Positions 8,506 through 16,634 of a DNA stretch of 64,000 bases are shown in pieces (positions within the stretch are counted from its first letter, which is position 1; each line of letters starts with the position of its first letter). Position numbers and translations under genes: made by a program. The notes under the pieces are model-generated. The model did not search any database. It saw only the letters and a program-made list of their open reading frames with translations, and was not told where the DNA came from. Source of the DNA: Bradyrhizobium sp. B124 (GTDB lineage: Bacteria > Pseudomonadota > Alphaproteobacteria > Rhizobiales > Xanthobacteraceae); the NCBI RefSeq assembly GCF_038967635.1, contig NZ_CP152413.1:7320001-7384000 (forward strand), given 5' to 3'.

Positions 8506-9477
8506 TCCATCGATCACCCTCAGACTGCGATCTCGGATGTGCGTCCGGTTTGTGCCCGCATCCGAAGATCCTCTATGCACAAGCGAATTATGCAACAAGG
8601 AGCCGCCAGTGCTCCGTGGCGCAAGTTGGGTCGGCGTTCGAGCCGCCGGGGCAACGACCAAAGGCAGACCTTGGCGGCCTCTCCTTGAGCCACTCCAGCC
8701 GACACAGCTTTTGAGAGAGAACATGTACATCGATGACGAGGCGGGCCGCACAACAAGCCGTACCTGCTCACTCCGCCGGCTTTATCGTTCCGATCTTCGG
8801 CTCGATGTCCACGCGTTCGATCTGGACGACGAAACATACGCCACAAACCAAGCTGTACTTGGACGATCGCTGGCGCAATCGGACAGGGCCAGTCGGTGCT
8901 CAGTATGTCGCCGCCCAAAAGCGCCTGACAGCATCAAAGCGACCACCAAGCTCGCGCAAGCGCGCTGTTCCGGCATCCGTCACGAGGAAGACCTCCGCCT
9001 GCCCACCGCATGCCGACACTGCGTTTAAGCAAGACCCAGCCTTTTCTGACGGCGCGCTCCTTGGCAGTAAGGCGGTTTGGATGGAGCGTGTAGGGTCGCG
9101 ACCAGTTGCCCCAAGTCTGGGATGCCACTGGCATCGGGGTGAGGATCGCCCTTTAGCGACGTTGAACCAGCCATGTGGGTCTCGTTGTCGTACCCGACCG
9201 CTCACGTCAGGGTCGACGGACATCTCGGCACGAAGGAAGCTCTCGCAGCGTCGGGGCCAGGTTGAAGACGCGACCGGCCGAGACCCTAGGGCAATTGCTG
9301 CCACACGCCGGGTCTTAACCCGGCCCGCCAGGATCGCGCGAAAGTGGCAGCTGAACGCAGGATTTAAGCATCAACGTGCCGTCAAATGCATCAATCCGGA
9401 GGAAATCTTCGTTAGGAAATACAGATCTTGAGGCACTGCTTGAGACGCAATCGGATTGAAGCGTAGGCGACGTCATA
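8506..9477. other. Decayed spacer between relaxase and traG
   Basis: No supportable gene. On the minus strand about 8890-9310, two overlapping frames carry gene-like phrases (LTAKERAVRKGWVLLKR in one, EVFLVTDAGTARLRELGG in the next), suggesting a small frameshifted gene I cannot name. The plus-strand open frame across 8733-9431 has no recognisable features. Confidence 0.35.
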
Positions 9478-9705
9478 GTGAATACAAAAAAGGCGGAGGT
9501 TCAAGAGGCCAATAGAAACCGCTGGCAGCTCATCGACCGGGTCGTTGCTTGGATACGCCGCTCAACTGTGAGCCGGGCTCGAGCAATAGAGAGAGCTCCT
9601 GCGTCCTATCGGATACGAAAGGACATCGGGTTGGCCCGAGATAACCCGAAACCAATATCCGACCGAATGGACGAGATGAGAAGAAGGCATGGCGGCTGGT
9701 TTTAG
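9478..9705 (+). CDS. Small basic protein, possibly DUF1127-like
   Basis: 75 residues from a GTG start, rich in Arg (VVAWIRRSTVSRARAIERAP) and ending with RIRKDIGLARDNPKPISDRM. The R-x-x-DIGL-x-R arrangement recalls the C-terminal motif of DUF1127 proteins, common small proteins of Alphaproteobacteria. The ribosome-binding site is weak. No family can be claimed firmly, and it may be non-coding. Confidence 0.35.
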   Translation: MNTKKAEVQEANRNRWQLIDRVVAWIRRSTVSRARAIERAPASYRIRKDIGLARDNPKPISDRMDEMRRRHGGWF

Positions 9706-10058
9706 CCGCCGGATTTGCAATCTATCAGTTCTGCCTTCCAGCGATCAATGCCGGCCACGCACAGATCTGCAAAAAGACCTAGCGCTTTAGCTTCGGCGTG
9801 ATGGGTGCTTGCGCAATTTAGAGCTGCCGTGCGCGCTTGAGTATCGTGCCGGCGCAACACGACGCGAGATCATCGAGGCTTGGGATCAATTCGATCGCGC
9901 TTTGCAACGCATCATCGTCCCACCGCATGGCGAGCCTCGGGAACCGCAGGCGATCCGTGCGCGGACCCGCCGATTCACGCGCCAGGACGCGCGCGAGTGC
10001 GATGCGCGGGCGGGCTTAGTTGTGCGCAGGCCAAGGATGCTATCCACATCTCCGCTCC
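9706..10058. other. Intergenic region before traG
   Basis: Several overlapping frames are open on both strands but none resembles a protein. It probably contains the promoter of the traG-RHH unit. No convincing operator or hairpin was found. Confidence 0.4.
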
Positions 10059-12035
10059 ATGTCCGCAACCAAGATCATTTGGCATCAAGTCATCCTGGTC
10101 TGTCTCGTCGTGCTCGCGTTCCTCTGGGCGGCAACCGAATGGACAGCGTGGCGACTTGCCTTTCAGCCACAGCTTGGACCCGCCTGGTTCAACCTTGGGC
10201 ATTGGCCGATCTACCAGCCGACCGCCTTCTTCCCCTGGTGGTTCAAATTCGATGCTTACGCGCCAATAATATTCCTTGAGGGCGGCGCCATCGCCGCCAG
10301 TGGTGGCCTCGCGGCAATCGCACTCGCGATGATGCTCTCCGTTCTGCGCGCGCACGAGGCGAGAAACGTCACCACGTACGGCTCGGCACGCTGGGCGGAT
10401 GCACGCGAGGTGAGGCGGGCCGGACTTTTGGGCCCTGATGGCGTGGTACTCGGCCGCTTCGAGGACAATTATCTGCGGCATGACGGGCCCGAGCACGTGC
10501 TCTGCTTTGCCCCCACACGCTCCGGCAAGGGCGTTGGCCTTGTCATACCGACACTTTTGACATGGCCCGCCTCCACAATTGTCCACGACATCAAGGGTGA
10601 AAACTACCAGTTGACCTCTGGCTGGCGCTCGCACATCGGGCCGGTGCTGTTATTCGATCCGACCGATCCAGCCAGTGCCGCATACAACCCCCTTCTCGAA
10701 ATTCGCCGTGGCGACTGCGAAGTGCGAGACGCTCAGAATATCGCGGATATTCTTGTCGATCCGGAAGGGGCACTCGAACGCCGGAATCATTGGGAAAAGA
10801 CCAGCCACTCTCTCCTTGTCGGTGCGATCCTGCATGTCCTCTACGCCGAGGCCGACAAGACCCTCGCCGGTGTCGCCAATTTCCTTTCGGATCCATCCCG
10901 TTCGATCGACGTGACTCTCAACGCAATGCTGGCGACACCGCATCTTAAAACCAGCGTTCATCCCGTCGTTGCCTCAGCCGCGCGCGAGCTTCTCAATAAA
11001 AGCGAGAACGAGCGTTCGGGCGTACTCTCAACCGCCATGAGTTTCCTCGGCCTCTACCGAGATCCCGTGGTCGCGAAAATCACCGCGCGTAGTGACTGGC
11101 GAATCCGCGATCTGGTGGACGGTGTGCAGCCCGTCTCACTCTACCTCGTCGTGCCCCCCTCCGACATCGTTCGGACCAAACCGTTGATGCGGCTCATCCT
11201 CAATCAAATCGGCCGAAGATTGACCGAGAGCCTGGATGGCGAGCGACGGGGACAAAAGCTTCTGCTGATGTTGGATGAGTTCGCCGCGCTCGGCCGGCTC
11301 GACTTCTTTGAGAGCCAGCTGGCCTTCATGGCCGGGTATGGCATCCGTGGCTTCCTCATCACCCAGAGCCTCAATCAGCTGGAACGCGCCTATGGTCAAA
11401 ATCACGCGATCCTCGACAATTGCCACGTTAGGATCGCCTTCTCGACCAATGATGAGCGCACCGCCAAACGCGTGTCGGATGCGCTCGGGACGGCGACCGA
11501 GCTCAGGGCGATGAAAAACTACGCGGGGCACAGGTTGAGCCCGTGGCTTGGACATCTGATGGTGAGCCGTCAGGAGACCTCTCGCCAGTTGCTGACGCCG
11601 GGCGAGGTCATGCAGCTCTCACCTAAAGAAGCGATTGTGATGGTCTCCGGCTTGCATCCTGTACGCGCCACTAAGGTCCGTTACTATGAGGATCCGCAGT
11701 TTCAGCGGCGCCTGTTGCAGCCGCCGCGAGCTCAACTGAGTAGCATTCCTGCACGAGCGGATGATTGGACAGCCCGCAGACCAATTGCGCCTTCAACCCA
11801 TCTCCTGTCGAGGCGCAAGCACGGGAGCGACGACCCGAATGGAGGTATTCGCCGCGAACCGGAACTGCCTCAGCATGAGGAGATCGAGGTCAAGGTACCT
11901 GTCGCCGACCACGAGTTCGATGCCGACCTCGACGAGGCCGATGCTGATGACGTCCATGCCCGCGCCATGACCGAGCCGATGCAGCGCATGGCAAGGACCG
12001 CCAGTCTCGACCCGGATGATGGGATTGACCTCTGA
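10059..12035 (+). CDS. traG: TraG/VirD4 type IV coupling protein
   Basis: 658-residue inner-membrane ATPase that links the relaxosome to the secretion channel. Two N-terminal transmembrane segments (about 8-28 and 70-95) precede the Walker A motif APTRSGKGVGLV and Walker B LLLMLDEFAALG. The conserved GYGIRGFLITQSLNQLERAYG and DNCHVRIAFSTNDERTAKR regions follow. The acidic tail (ADHEFDADLDEADADDVHA) is typical of variable T4CP C-termini. The start at 10059 (MSATKIIWHQ) is preferred to the in-frame ATG-like codon at 10020 because it begins at the family N-terminus. The gene appears intact. Confidence 0.92.
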   Translation: MSATKIIWHQVILVCLVVLAFLWAATEWTAWRLAFQPQLGPAWFNLGHWPIYQPTAFFPWWFKFDAYAPIIFLEGGAIAASGGLAAIALAMMLSVLRAHEARNVTTYGSARWADAREVRRAGLLGPDGVVLGRFEDNYLRHDGPEHVLCFAPTRSGKGVGLVIPTLLTWPASTIVHDIKGENYQLTSGWRSHIGPVLLFDPTDPASAAYNPLLEIRRGDCEVRDAQNIADILVDPEGALERRNHWEKTSHSLLVGAILHVLYAEADKTLAGVANFLSDPSRSIDVTLNAMLATPHLKTSVHPVVASAARELLNKSENERSGVLSTAMSFLGLYRDPVVAKITARSDWRIRDLVDGVQPVSLYLVVPPSDIVRTKPLMRLILNQIGRRLTESLDGERRGQKLLLMLDEFAALGRLDFFESQLAFMAGYGIRGFLITQSLNQLERAYGQNHAILDNCHVRIAFSTNDERTAKRVSDALGTATELRAMKNYAGHRLSPWLGHLMVSRQETSRQLLTPGEVMQLSPKEAIVMVSGLHPVRATKVRYYEDPQFQRRLLQPPRAQLSSIPARADDWTARRPIAPSTHLLSRRKHGSDDPNGGIRREPELPQHEEIEVKVPVADHEFDADLDEADADDVHARAMTEPMQRMARTASLDPDDGIDL

Positions 12036-12045
12036 GCGCACCAAA

Positions 12046-12468
12046 ATGAAAAAGATCCAGCTCAGCATCTACCTCGACCCAGAGACGTTCAAAACTCTCG
12101 ATGCGTTCGCAAAGCATCGTGGGCAGCCCAAGTCGCTGGTTGCGGAAGCTGCCATCGCTTCGTTCCTTGGTCCTGATGATTCCGACCGGCGAGAGGCGGT
12201 GATCGCAAAACGCCTAGACCGGATCACGCGGGTCCTTGAGCGACTGGAACGCAATGATGGCATCACGCTTGAGACGGTTGCGCTCTTCATCCGATTCTGG
12301 CTGACCTCGACCCCGGCGCTTCCGGAGCATTCGGGCCCGGCCGCACGTGCCAAAGGGGCCGAACGCTATGATCGTTTCGTTGAGGCCCTGGGAAGGCGTC
12401 TTTCAAGCGGCTCGACCGTCCTGAAAGAGGTGAGCGCCGATTTGCACGCCTCTGACAAAGCCGAGTAG
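12046..12468 (+). CDS. Ribbon-helix-helix (CopG-type) protein, copy 1
   Basis: 140 residues. The N-terminal RHH motif (MKKIQLSIYLDPETFKTLDA, then KSLVAEAAIASFL) is followed by a long helical region with ETVALFIRFWLTSTP. In related rhizobial elements such a gene sits between traG and trbB and is thought to regulate transfer or help the relaxosome. The start at 12046 lies 10 bases after the traG stop. It is clearly paralogous to the protein at 12815-13477. Confidence 0.78.
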   Translation: MKKIQLSIYLDPETFKTLDAFAKHRGQPKSLVAEAAIASFLGPDDSDRREAVIAKRLDRITRVLERLERNDGITLETVALFIRFWLTSTPALPEHSGPAARAKGAERYDRFVEALGRRLSSGSTVLKEVSADLHASDKAE

Positions 12469-12814
12469 AGCGTGTTCCGACGGACGGGCGATGTTGCAAT
12501 GCCGCCCATTGAAATGACGGACCTGCAATCGCGCAAGGGAATGACGGGCTGTGCAAACTCGGAAGCTCGCCAAACCATCATGATCTCGGCCGACCGATAG
12601 ACCGCTCTCGCACCCCCCTTCAATCAGGGCGCCGTTTCTGTCCTTCGCTACGCCAGGCCACGAAAGGCGGTTCAGTGCCGTTGAAGTGACGTGCGACCTG
12701 CTTCTTCTTCCTCCCGCCGTCGCTGGGAGCGATTCAGCGGCTTCGATCGGATCTACGTCGCGGCCGAAGCGCCGTGGCGTGGCCTGGTACGGCCGCAATG
12801 CAAGAAAGTGGAAT
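12469..12814. other. Spacer between two RHH genes
   Basis: No gene. It includes TCGCTACGCCAGGCCACGAA (12644-12663), similar to TTCTACGCCAGGCTACGAAC at 14949-14968, after the MFS gene. The shared ~17-bp core flanks the inserted RHH-MFS block on both sides. Confidence 0.4.
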
Positions 12815-13477
12815 ATGCAAGGCAATGGAGACCTCGAAACGCAGACCAGCTCGGGCCTGAACGGTGATGAGTCGGATGCTCTGCCGAATCTGAGCGAAGC
12901 GCCGCGGACGAGAAAGATAACCGTTCAGCTCTCTGAGAGCATGTTCCAGCGACTGGACGCTGCGACGAGCCGCCCGGGACTCGGTAAAAGCATGGTCGTC
13001 GAGACAGCGCTGGAGCGCTTCTTTAATCCTGCGCCACCTGCCGAAAGGCTGGTCCAGGAGGAGCTGGAGCGGATGATTGGTCAGATGACCAGGCTCGAAC
13101 ATGCGATCGCAATCATTGCCGAAACAGTCGCCCTGCACGCGCGCTATCAGCTCACCGTGACGCCGCCCATGCCGCAATCCCAGCAGCGCGAGGCTTGCCT
13201 GCTTGGCGAGCGGCGCTTCAAGATTCTGGTCGAGCAGGTCGAGCGGCGGGTACGGCTCCGACAACCATTGATCCAGGAGACGATCGATCGGCTCGGCAGC
13301 GCCGGTCGCGCTGCCCATGAGGCTCCCAGCGGCACGTCAAAGATTGGGGCGCAAGAACAGCAGGATTCGAAAGGTCCGTCCACGACCGCCGCCGAGGAGA
13401 TATCCGAGCCAAATGCTGCCGCCGGGGAGGGCGGCAGCACGGCGAACTTTCGGAACCTGCCCAACTCGTTTTGCTGA
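12815..13477 (+). CDS. Ribbon-helix-helix protein, copy 2
   Basis: 220 residues from ATG 12815. The N-terminal 30 residues are a linker, then RTRKITVQLSESMFQRLDA and KSMVVETALERFF form the RHH domain, followed by ETVALHARYQLTVTPPMP. The order and spacing match copy 1 (12046-12468), including the ETVAL-x-x-R-x-x-LT-x-TP core. The last ~55 residues (TSKIGAQEQQDSKGPSTTAA and on) are low complexity and absent from copy 1. It probably binds DNA; whether it shares targets or forms heterodimers with copy 1 is unknown. Confidence 0.68.
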   Translation: MQGNGDLETQTSSGLNGDESDALPNLSEAPRTRKITVQLSESMFQRLDAATSRPGLGKSMVVETALERFFNPAPPAERLVQEELERMIGQMTRLEHAIAIIAETVALHARYQLTVTPPMPQSQQREACLLGERRFKILVEQVERRVRLRQPLIQETIDRLGSAGRAAHEAPSGTSKIGAQEQQDSKGPSTTAAEEISEPNAAAGEGGSTANFRNLPNSFC

Positions 13478-13529
13478 GCCAGCTGGGCCGGCTATCACCC
13501 GCGCGCTGAGGCATAGCCCGACGCCGGTA

Positions 13530-14870
13530 TTGCCCGAAAACATATTTGGGCCGCTTCCAACGTGGAGGCTCATAGCGTGCGCCTTTCTTCCTTTTGCGGC
13601 CGGATACTACCTTGCGTACCTGTTCCGAACGATCAACACGCTGATTGCTGGCCGCCTCGCTTTCGATCTTGGGCTTGGCGCTGCCGAGATGGGCTTGCTC
13701 ACGTCAGTCTATTTCCTGGTGGTTATGGCAGCGCAGATTCCGATCGGTATGTGTCTCGACCGCTTTGGACCGCGACGGGTGCAGGGCGCGCTCTTGGCCG
13801 TCGCCGCAGTGGGGGCCGCGCTCTTTGCACTATCGACGGGATTCCTATCGCTTCTCATCGCTCGCGCGATGATCGGACTTGGGAGCGCCGCCTCCCTGAT
13901 GTCTGGCCTCAAAATCATCGTCCTCTGGTTTCCAAAAGAACGGATGGCCGTGATAAATGGCTTAATGATCATGCTGGGATCGTTCGGGGCGGTCACAGCG
14001 ACAGCTCCTGCCGAGGTGGTTCTGGACCGGGTCGGCTGGAGGGGGCTGTTCGGAGCGCTCGCAGCCGTGACTGCGCTTGCCGCAGTTTTAATTCATGTCG
14101 TGGTTCCTGAACGACGCACAAGGCCACAGCCCAGCGGCAAGTCCGTCAGCCTGAGAACCGTCTATTCGGATGCCCGATTCTGGCGAATTGCGCCGTTATC
14201 GGCGACTTGCATCGGATCGGCCTGGGCACTGCAGTCCTTGTGGGCGGCACCCTGGCTTTGCGATGTGGAACGGCTGGATCGAGCGAGTCTCGTCAATGAA
14301 TTGTTCCTGATGGCGGTCGCTCTGAGCTTCAGTGCATTAGGCCTGGGCGGGCTTGCAAACTGGGTGCGCCATCGCGGCAAGAAGACGGAAGCCGTCCTTG
14401 CTGCCGTGGCAGTGATGTTGCTTGGAGCCGAGCTTGTACTGATCCTGCATCCACCCTGGCCGTCGCTGCTGCCATGGTTCGTGGTGTCGGTCGCTGGATC
14501 GGCTACGGCTCTGACCTACGCCATCATAGGAGATTATTTCCCGACTCACCTCGTTGCACGCGCGAATGGCGCCCTGAACGTCCTGCAATTTGGCTGGGCA
14601 TTCGTTGTGCAGTACGGGACGGGACTGATTCTGGAGCATTGGCCTCTTGAGGCTGGGCATTATCCCTTGATTGCCTACCAGGCCGCGTTCGGAGTGAACA
14701 TGTTGCTGCAGCTTGCAGCGCTCGTCTGGTTTTCCGTCCCGAGTGGCCGGAAACGGAAGGCCGAGGCTCCTGCCATAAGCCTGGCAGCGGGCGGCCGGAG
14801 CTCGGTTGAGGTCGTTGTTCCAGCGGCCGATCTCGTCCTGCTAGAGGGGGATGAACATGCTGAGTGGTGA
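13530..14870 (+). CDS. MFS transporter inside the transfer region
   Basis: About 446 residues with 12 predicted membrane segments. MFS marks are visible: the loop 2-3 motif with GMCLDRFGPRRVQG, the segment-4 RAMIGLGSAASLMSGLK and the family-typical GDYFPTHLVARANG in the second half. It is cargo between the RHH genes and trbB, not part of the conjugation machine. No ATG lies between the preceding stop (13477) and the first membrane segment; TTG 13530 or CTG 13506 are the only sensible starts, so expression may be poor. The substrate is unknown. Confidence 0.7.
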   Translation: MPENIFGPLPTWRLIACAFLPFAAGYYLAYLFRTINTLIAGRLAFDLGLGAAEMGLLTSVYFLVVMAAQIPIGMCLDRFGPRRVQGALLAVAAVGAALFALSTGFLSLLIARAMIGLGSAASLMSGLKIIVLWFPKERMAVINGLMIMLGSFGAVTATAPAEVVLDRVGWRGLFGALAAVTALAAVLIHVVVPERRTRPQPSGKSVSLRTVYSDARFWRIAPLSATCIGSAWALQSLWAAPWLCDVERLDRASLVNELFLMAVALSFSALGLGGLANWVRHRGKKTEAVLAAVAVMLLGAELVLILHPPWPSLLPWFVVSVAGSATALTYAIIGDYFPTHLVARANGALNVLQFGWAFVVQYGTGLILEHWPLEAGHYPLIAYQAAFGVNMLLQLAALVWFSVPSGRKRKAEAPAISLAAGGRSSVEVVVPAADLVLLEGDEHAEW

Positions 14871-15058
14871 GGCCTTCCTGTTGACGGGCTGATCTCCTGG
14901 ACCTTCATTCTGTGGCGCGTCGGAAGCATTCTTTCCGGTTCTTTCTTCTTCTACGCCAGGCTACGAACCGCATTCTCCCATTATTGCGATGCCGCTGGTT
15001 CTGCCTTTTCTAATTGTCCCCATGAGAGGCCGCTGATCCTTGGCTGCCTCGATGAGCC

Positions 15059-16039
15059 TTGGGGGCAGTTGTGGCAATCCATTCGTTCCATTCGGAAGCC
15101 GAATTGCGTGGAGCACGCATGCTCCGCACCGCGCTTGGACCTGCGATCGCGGGCTTTTTGGAAGATCCGTCCGTGGTCGAGGTGATGCTTAACCCCGATG
15201 GACGACTGTGGATCGACCGGCTATCGAGCGGGCTTGCCGATACGGGCGAGAGCCTGTCCGCAGCAGACGGCGAACGAATTGTCCGGCTGGTGGCACATTA
15301 TGTGGGTGCTGAGGTTCACCCCGGCTCGCCCCGTATTTCGGCTGAGCTGCCGGAAACCGGCGAACGTTTCGAAGGCCTGTTGCCGCCGGTCGTTGCCGCA
15401 CCGGCCTTCGCGATCCGTAAACCGGCGATCGCCGTGTTCGGCCTGGACGACTATATCGCTGCCGGCATCATGAACGCAGAGCAGGCGAACGTGCTTCGTC
15501 ATGCCGTTGCTGTGCGCAAGAACATCCTGGTCGCGGGCGGCACGTCGACCGGCAAAACGACGCTAACGAATGCGCTTCTCGCCGAGGTCGCCAAGGGATC
15601 GGATCGCGTTGTCCTCATCGAAGATACGCGCGAGCTTCAGTGCAGGGCGCCCAACCTGGTCGCGTTGCGGACCAAGGACGGCGTGATCGCGCTCTCTGAC
15701 CTGGTTCGCTCTTCGCTTCGCTTGCGCCCCGATCGTATTCCGATCGGAGAGGTCCGCGGAGCCGAAGCGCTCGATCTGCTCAAAGCCTGGGGAACGGGCC
15801 ATCCCGGCGGCATTGGTACGATCCACGCCGGCACGGCGTTGGGGGCGTTGCGGCGGCTCGAGCAGCTCATCCAGGAGGCCGTGGTCACCGTTCCGCGTGC
15901 GCTGATAGCGGAGACCATCAACGTTATCGCCGTGCTTTCCGGCCGTGGTGCCCAACGGCGCCTCAGCGAGCTCGCTTCTGTCACCGACCTTGGACCATCG
16001 GGCGATTACAGCCTTTCGAAAATTGGAGAACAGTCATGA
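15059..16039 (+). CDS. trbB: TrbB conjugal transfer ATPase
   Basis: 326-residue VirB11-type cytoplasmic hexameric ATPase. Walker A is [16 protein letters not shown], the Asp/His-box region reads [16 protein letters not shown], Walker B-like [20 protein letters not shown], and [20 protein letters not shown] is the His box. The start is uncertain: TTG 15059 fills the open frame, GTG 15071 and ATG 15119 are alternatives. The stop overlaps trbC by ATGA, showing translational coupling with the downstream trb genes. Confidence 0.9.
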   Translation: MGAVVAIHSFHSEAELRGARMLRTALGPAIAGFLEDPSVVEVMLNPDGRLWIDRLSSGLADTGESLSAADGERIVRLVAHYVGAEVHPGSPRISAELPETGERFEGLLPPVVAAPAFAIRKPAIAVFGLDDYIAAGIMNAEQANVLRHAVAVRKNILVAGGTSTGKTTLTNALLAEVAKGSDRVVLIEDTRELQCRAPNLVALRTKDGVIALSDLVRSSLRLRPDRIPIGEVRGAEALDLLKAWGTGHPGGIGTIHAGTALGALRRLEQLIQEAVVTVPRALIAETINVIAVLSGRGAQRRLSELASVTDLGPSGDYSLSKIGEQS

Positions 16040-16362
16040 TGACGCGATCATATCTCGGGCGGGCCTTCCTTTCGGCTACAGCGTTCGCTTGCCCGTACCT
16101 GGCGAGCGCGCCGGCCTTTGCTGCCGGCTCGAACATGCCCTGGGAGCAACCGCTCAACCAGATCCTGCAATCGGTCGAAGGTCCGGTCGCCAAGATCATC
16201 GCAGTCATCATCATCATCGTGACAGGGCTTTCGCTTGCCTTCGGCGACACCTCAGGCGGTTTCCGGCGGCTGATCCAAATCGTGTTCGGTCTGTCGATCG
16301 CATTTGCCGCTTCCAGCTTCTTCCTGTCGTTCTTTTCCTTCGGCGGCGGCGTGGTGATCTGA
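16036..16362 (+). CDS. trbC: TrbC pilin precursor
   Basis: 108-residue VirB2-type major pilin. A signal peptide (cleavage likely after APAFA) is followed by two hydrophobic segments around VAKIIAVIIIIVTGLSLAFG and LIQIVFGLSIAFAASSFFLS. TraF (5130) is the expected processing peptidase. It overlaps trbB by 4 bp and trbD by 1 bp. Confidence 0.88.
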   Translation: MMTRSYLGRAFLSATAFACPYLASAPAFAAGSNMPWEQPLNQILQSVEGPVAKIIAVIIIIVTGLSLAFGDTSGGFRRLIQIVFGLSIAFAASSFFLSFFSFGGGVVI

Positions 16363-16625
16363 TGGATGAGCCAGTCGCAGGCTTTGTCGCCCCCGTCCAT
16401 CGCGCGCTCACCGAACCGATCCTGATGGGTGGTGCGCCGCGTTCAGTCGCGATCCTCAACGGAACATTGGCTGCCGCACTCGGCCTTGGGCTGCGCTTGT
16501 GGCTGGCCGGCCTTCTTCTCGCGTTCATCGGCCACATGGCTTCGGTCTGGGCTGCCAAGCGCGATCCAGAGTTCGTGGAGGTTGTGCGCCGCCACGTTCG
16601 CGTCCCCGGTCATCTCAGCGCATGA
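16362..16625 (+). CDS. trbD: TrbD inner-membrane protein
   Basis: 87-residue VirB3-like protein with one hydrophobic hairpin (LWLAGLLLAFIGHMASVWAA) and the family N-terminal PVHRALTEPILMGGAPRSVA. It starts within the trbC stop (TGATG), so it is coupled to pilin translation. It acts with TrbE in assembly of the mating channel. Confidence 0.87.
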   Translation: MDEPVAGFVAPVHRALTEPILMGGAPRSVAILNGTLAAALGLGLRLWLAGLLLAFIGHMASVWAAKRDPEFVEVVRRHVRVPGHLSA

Positions 16626-16634
16626 AGTTGTCCC

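Noticed and set aside
8733..9431. 232-codon plus-strand frame after the relaxase
   Set aside because: No recognisable domain, Arg/Ser/Pro-rich composition and no ribosome-binding site.
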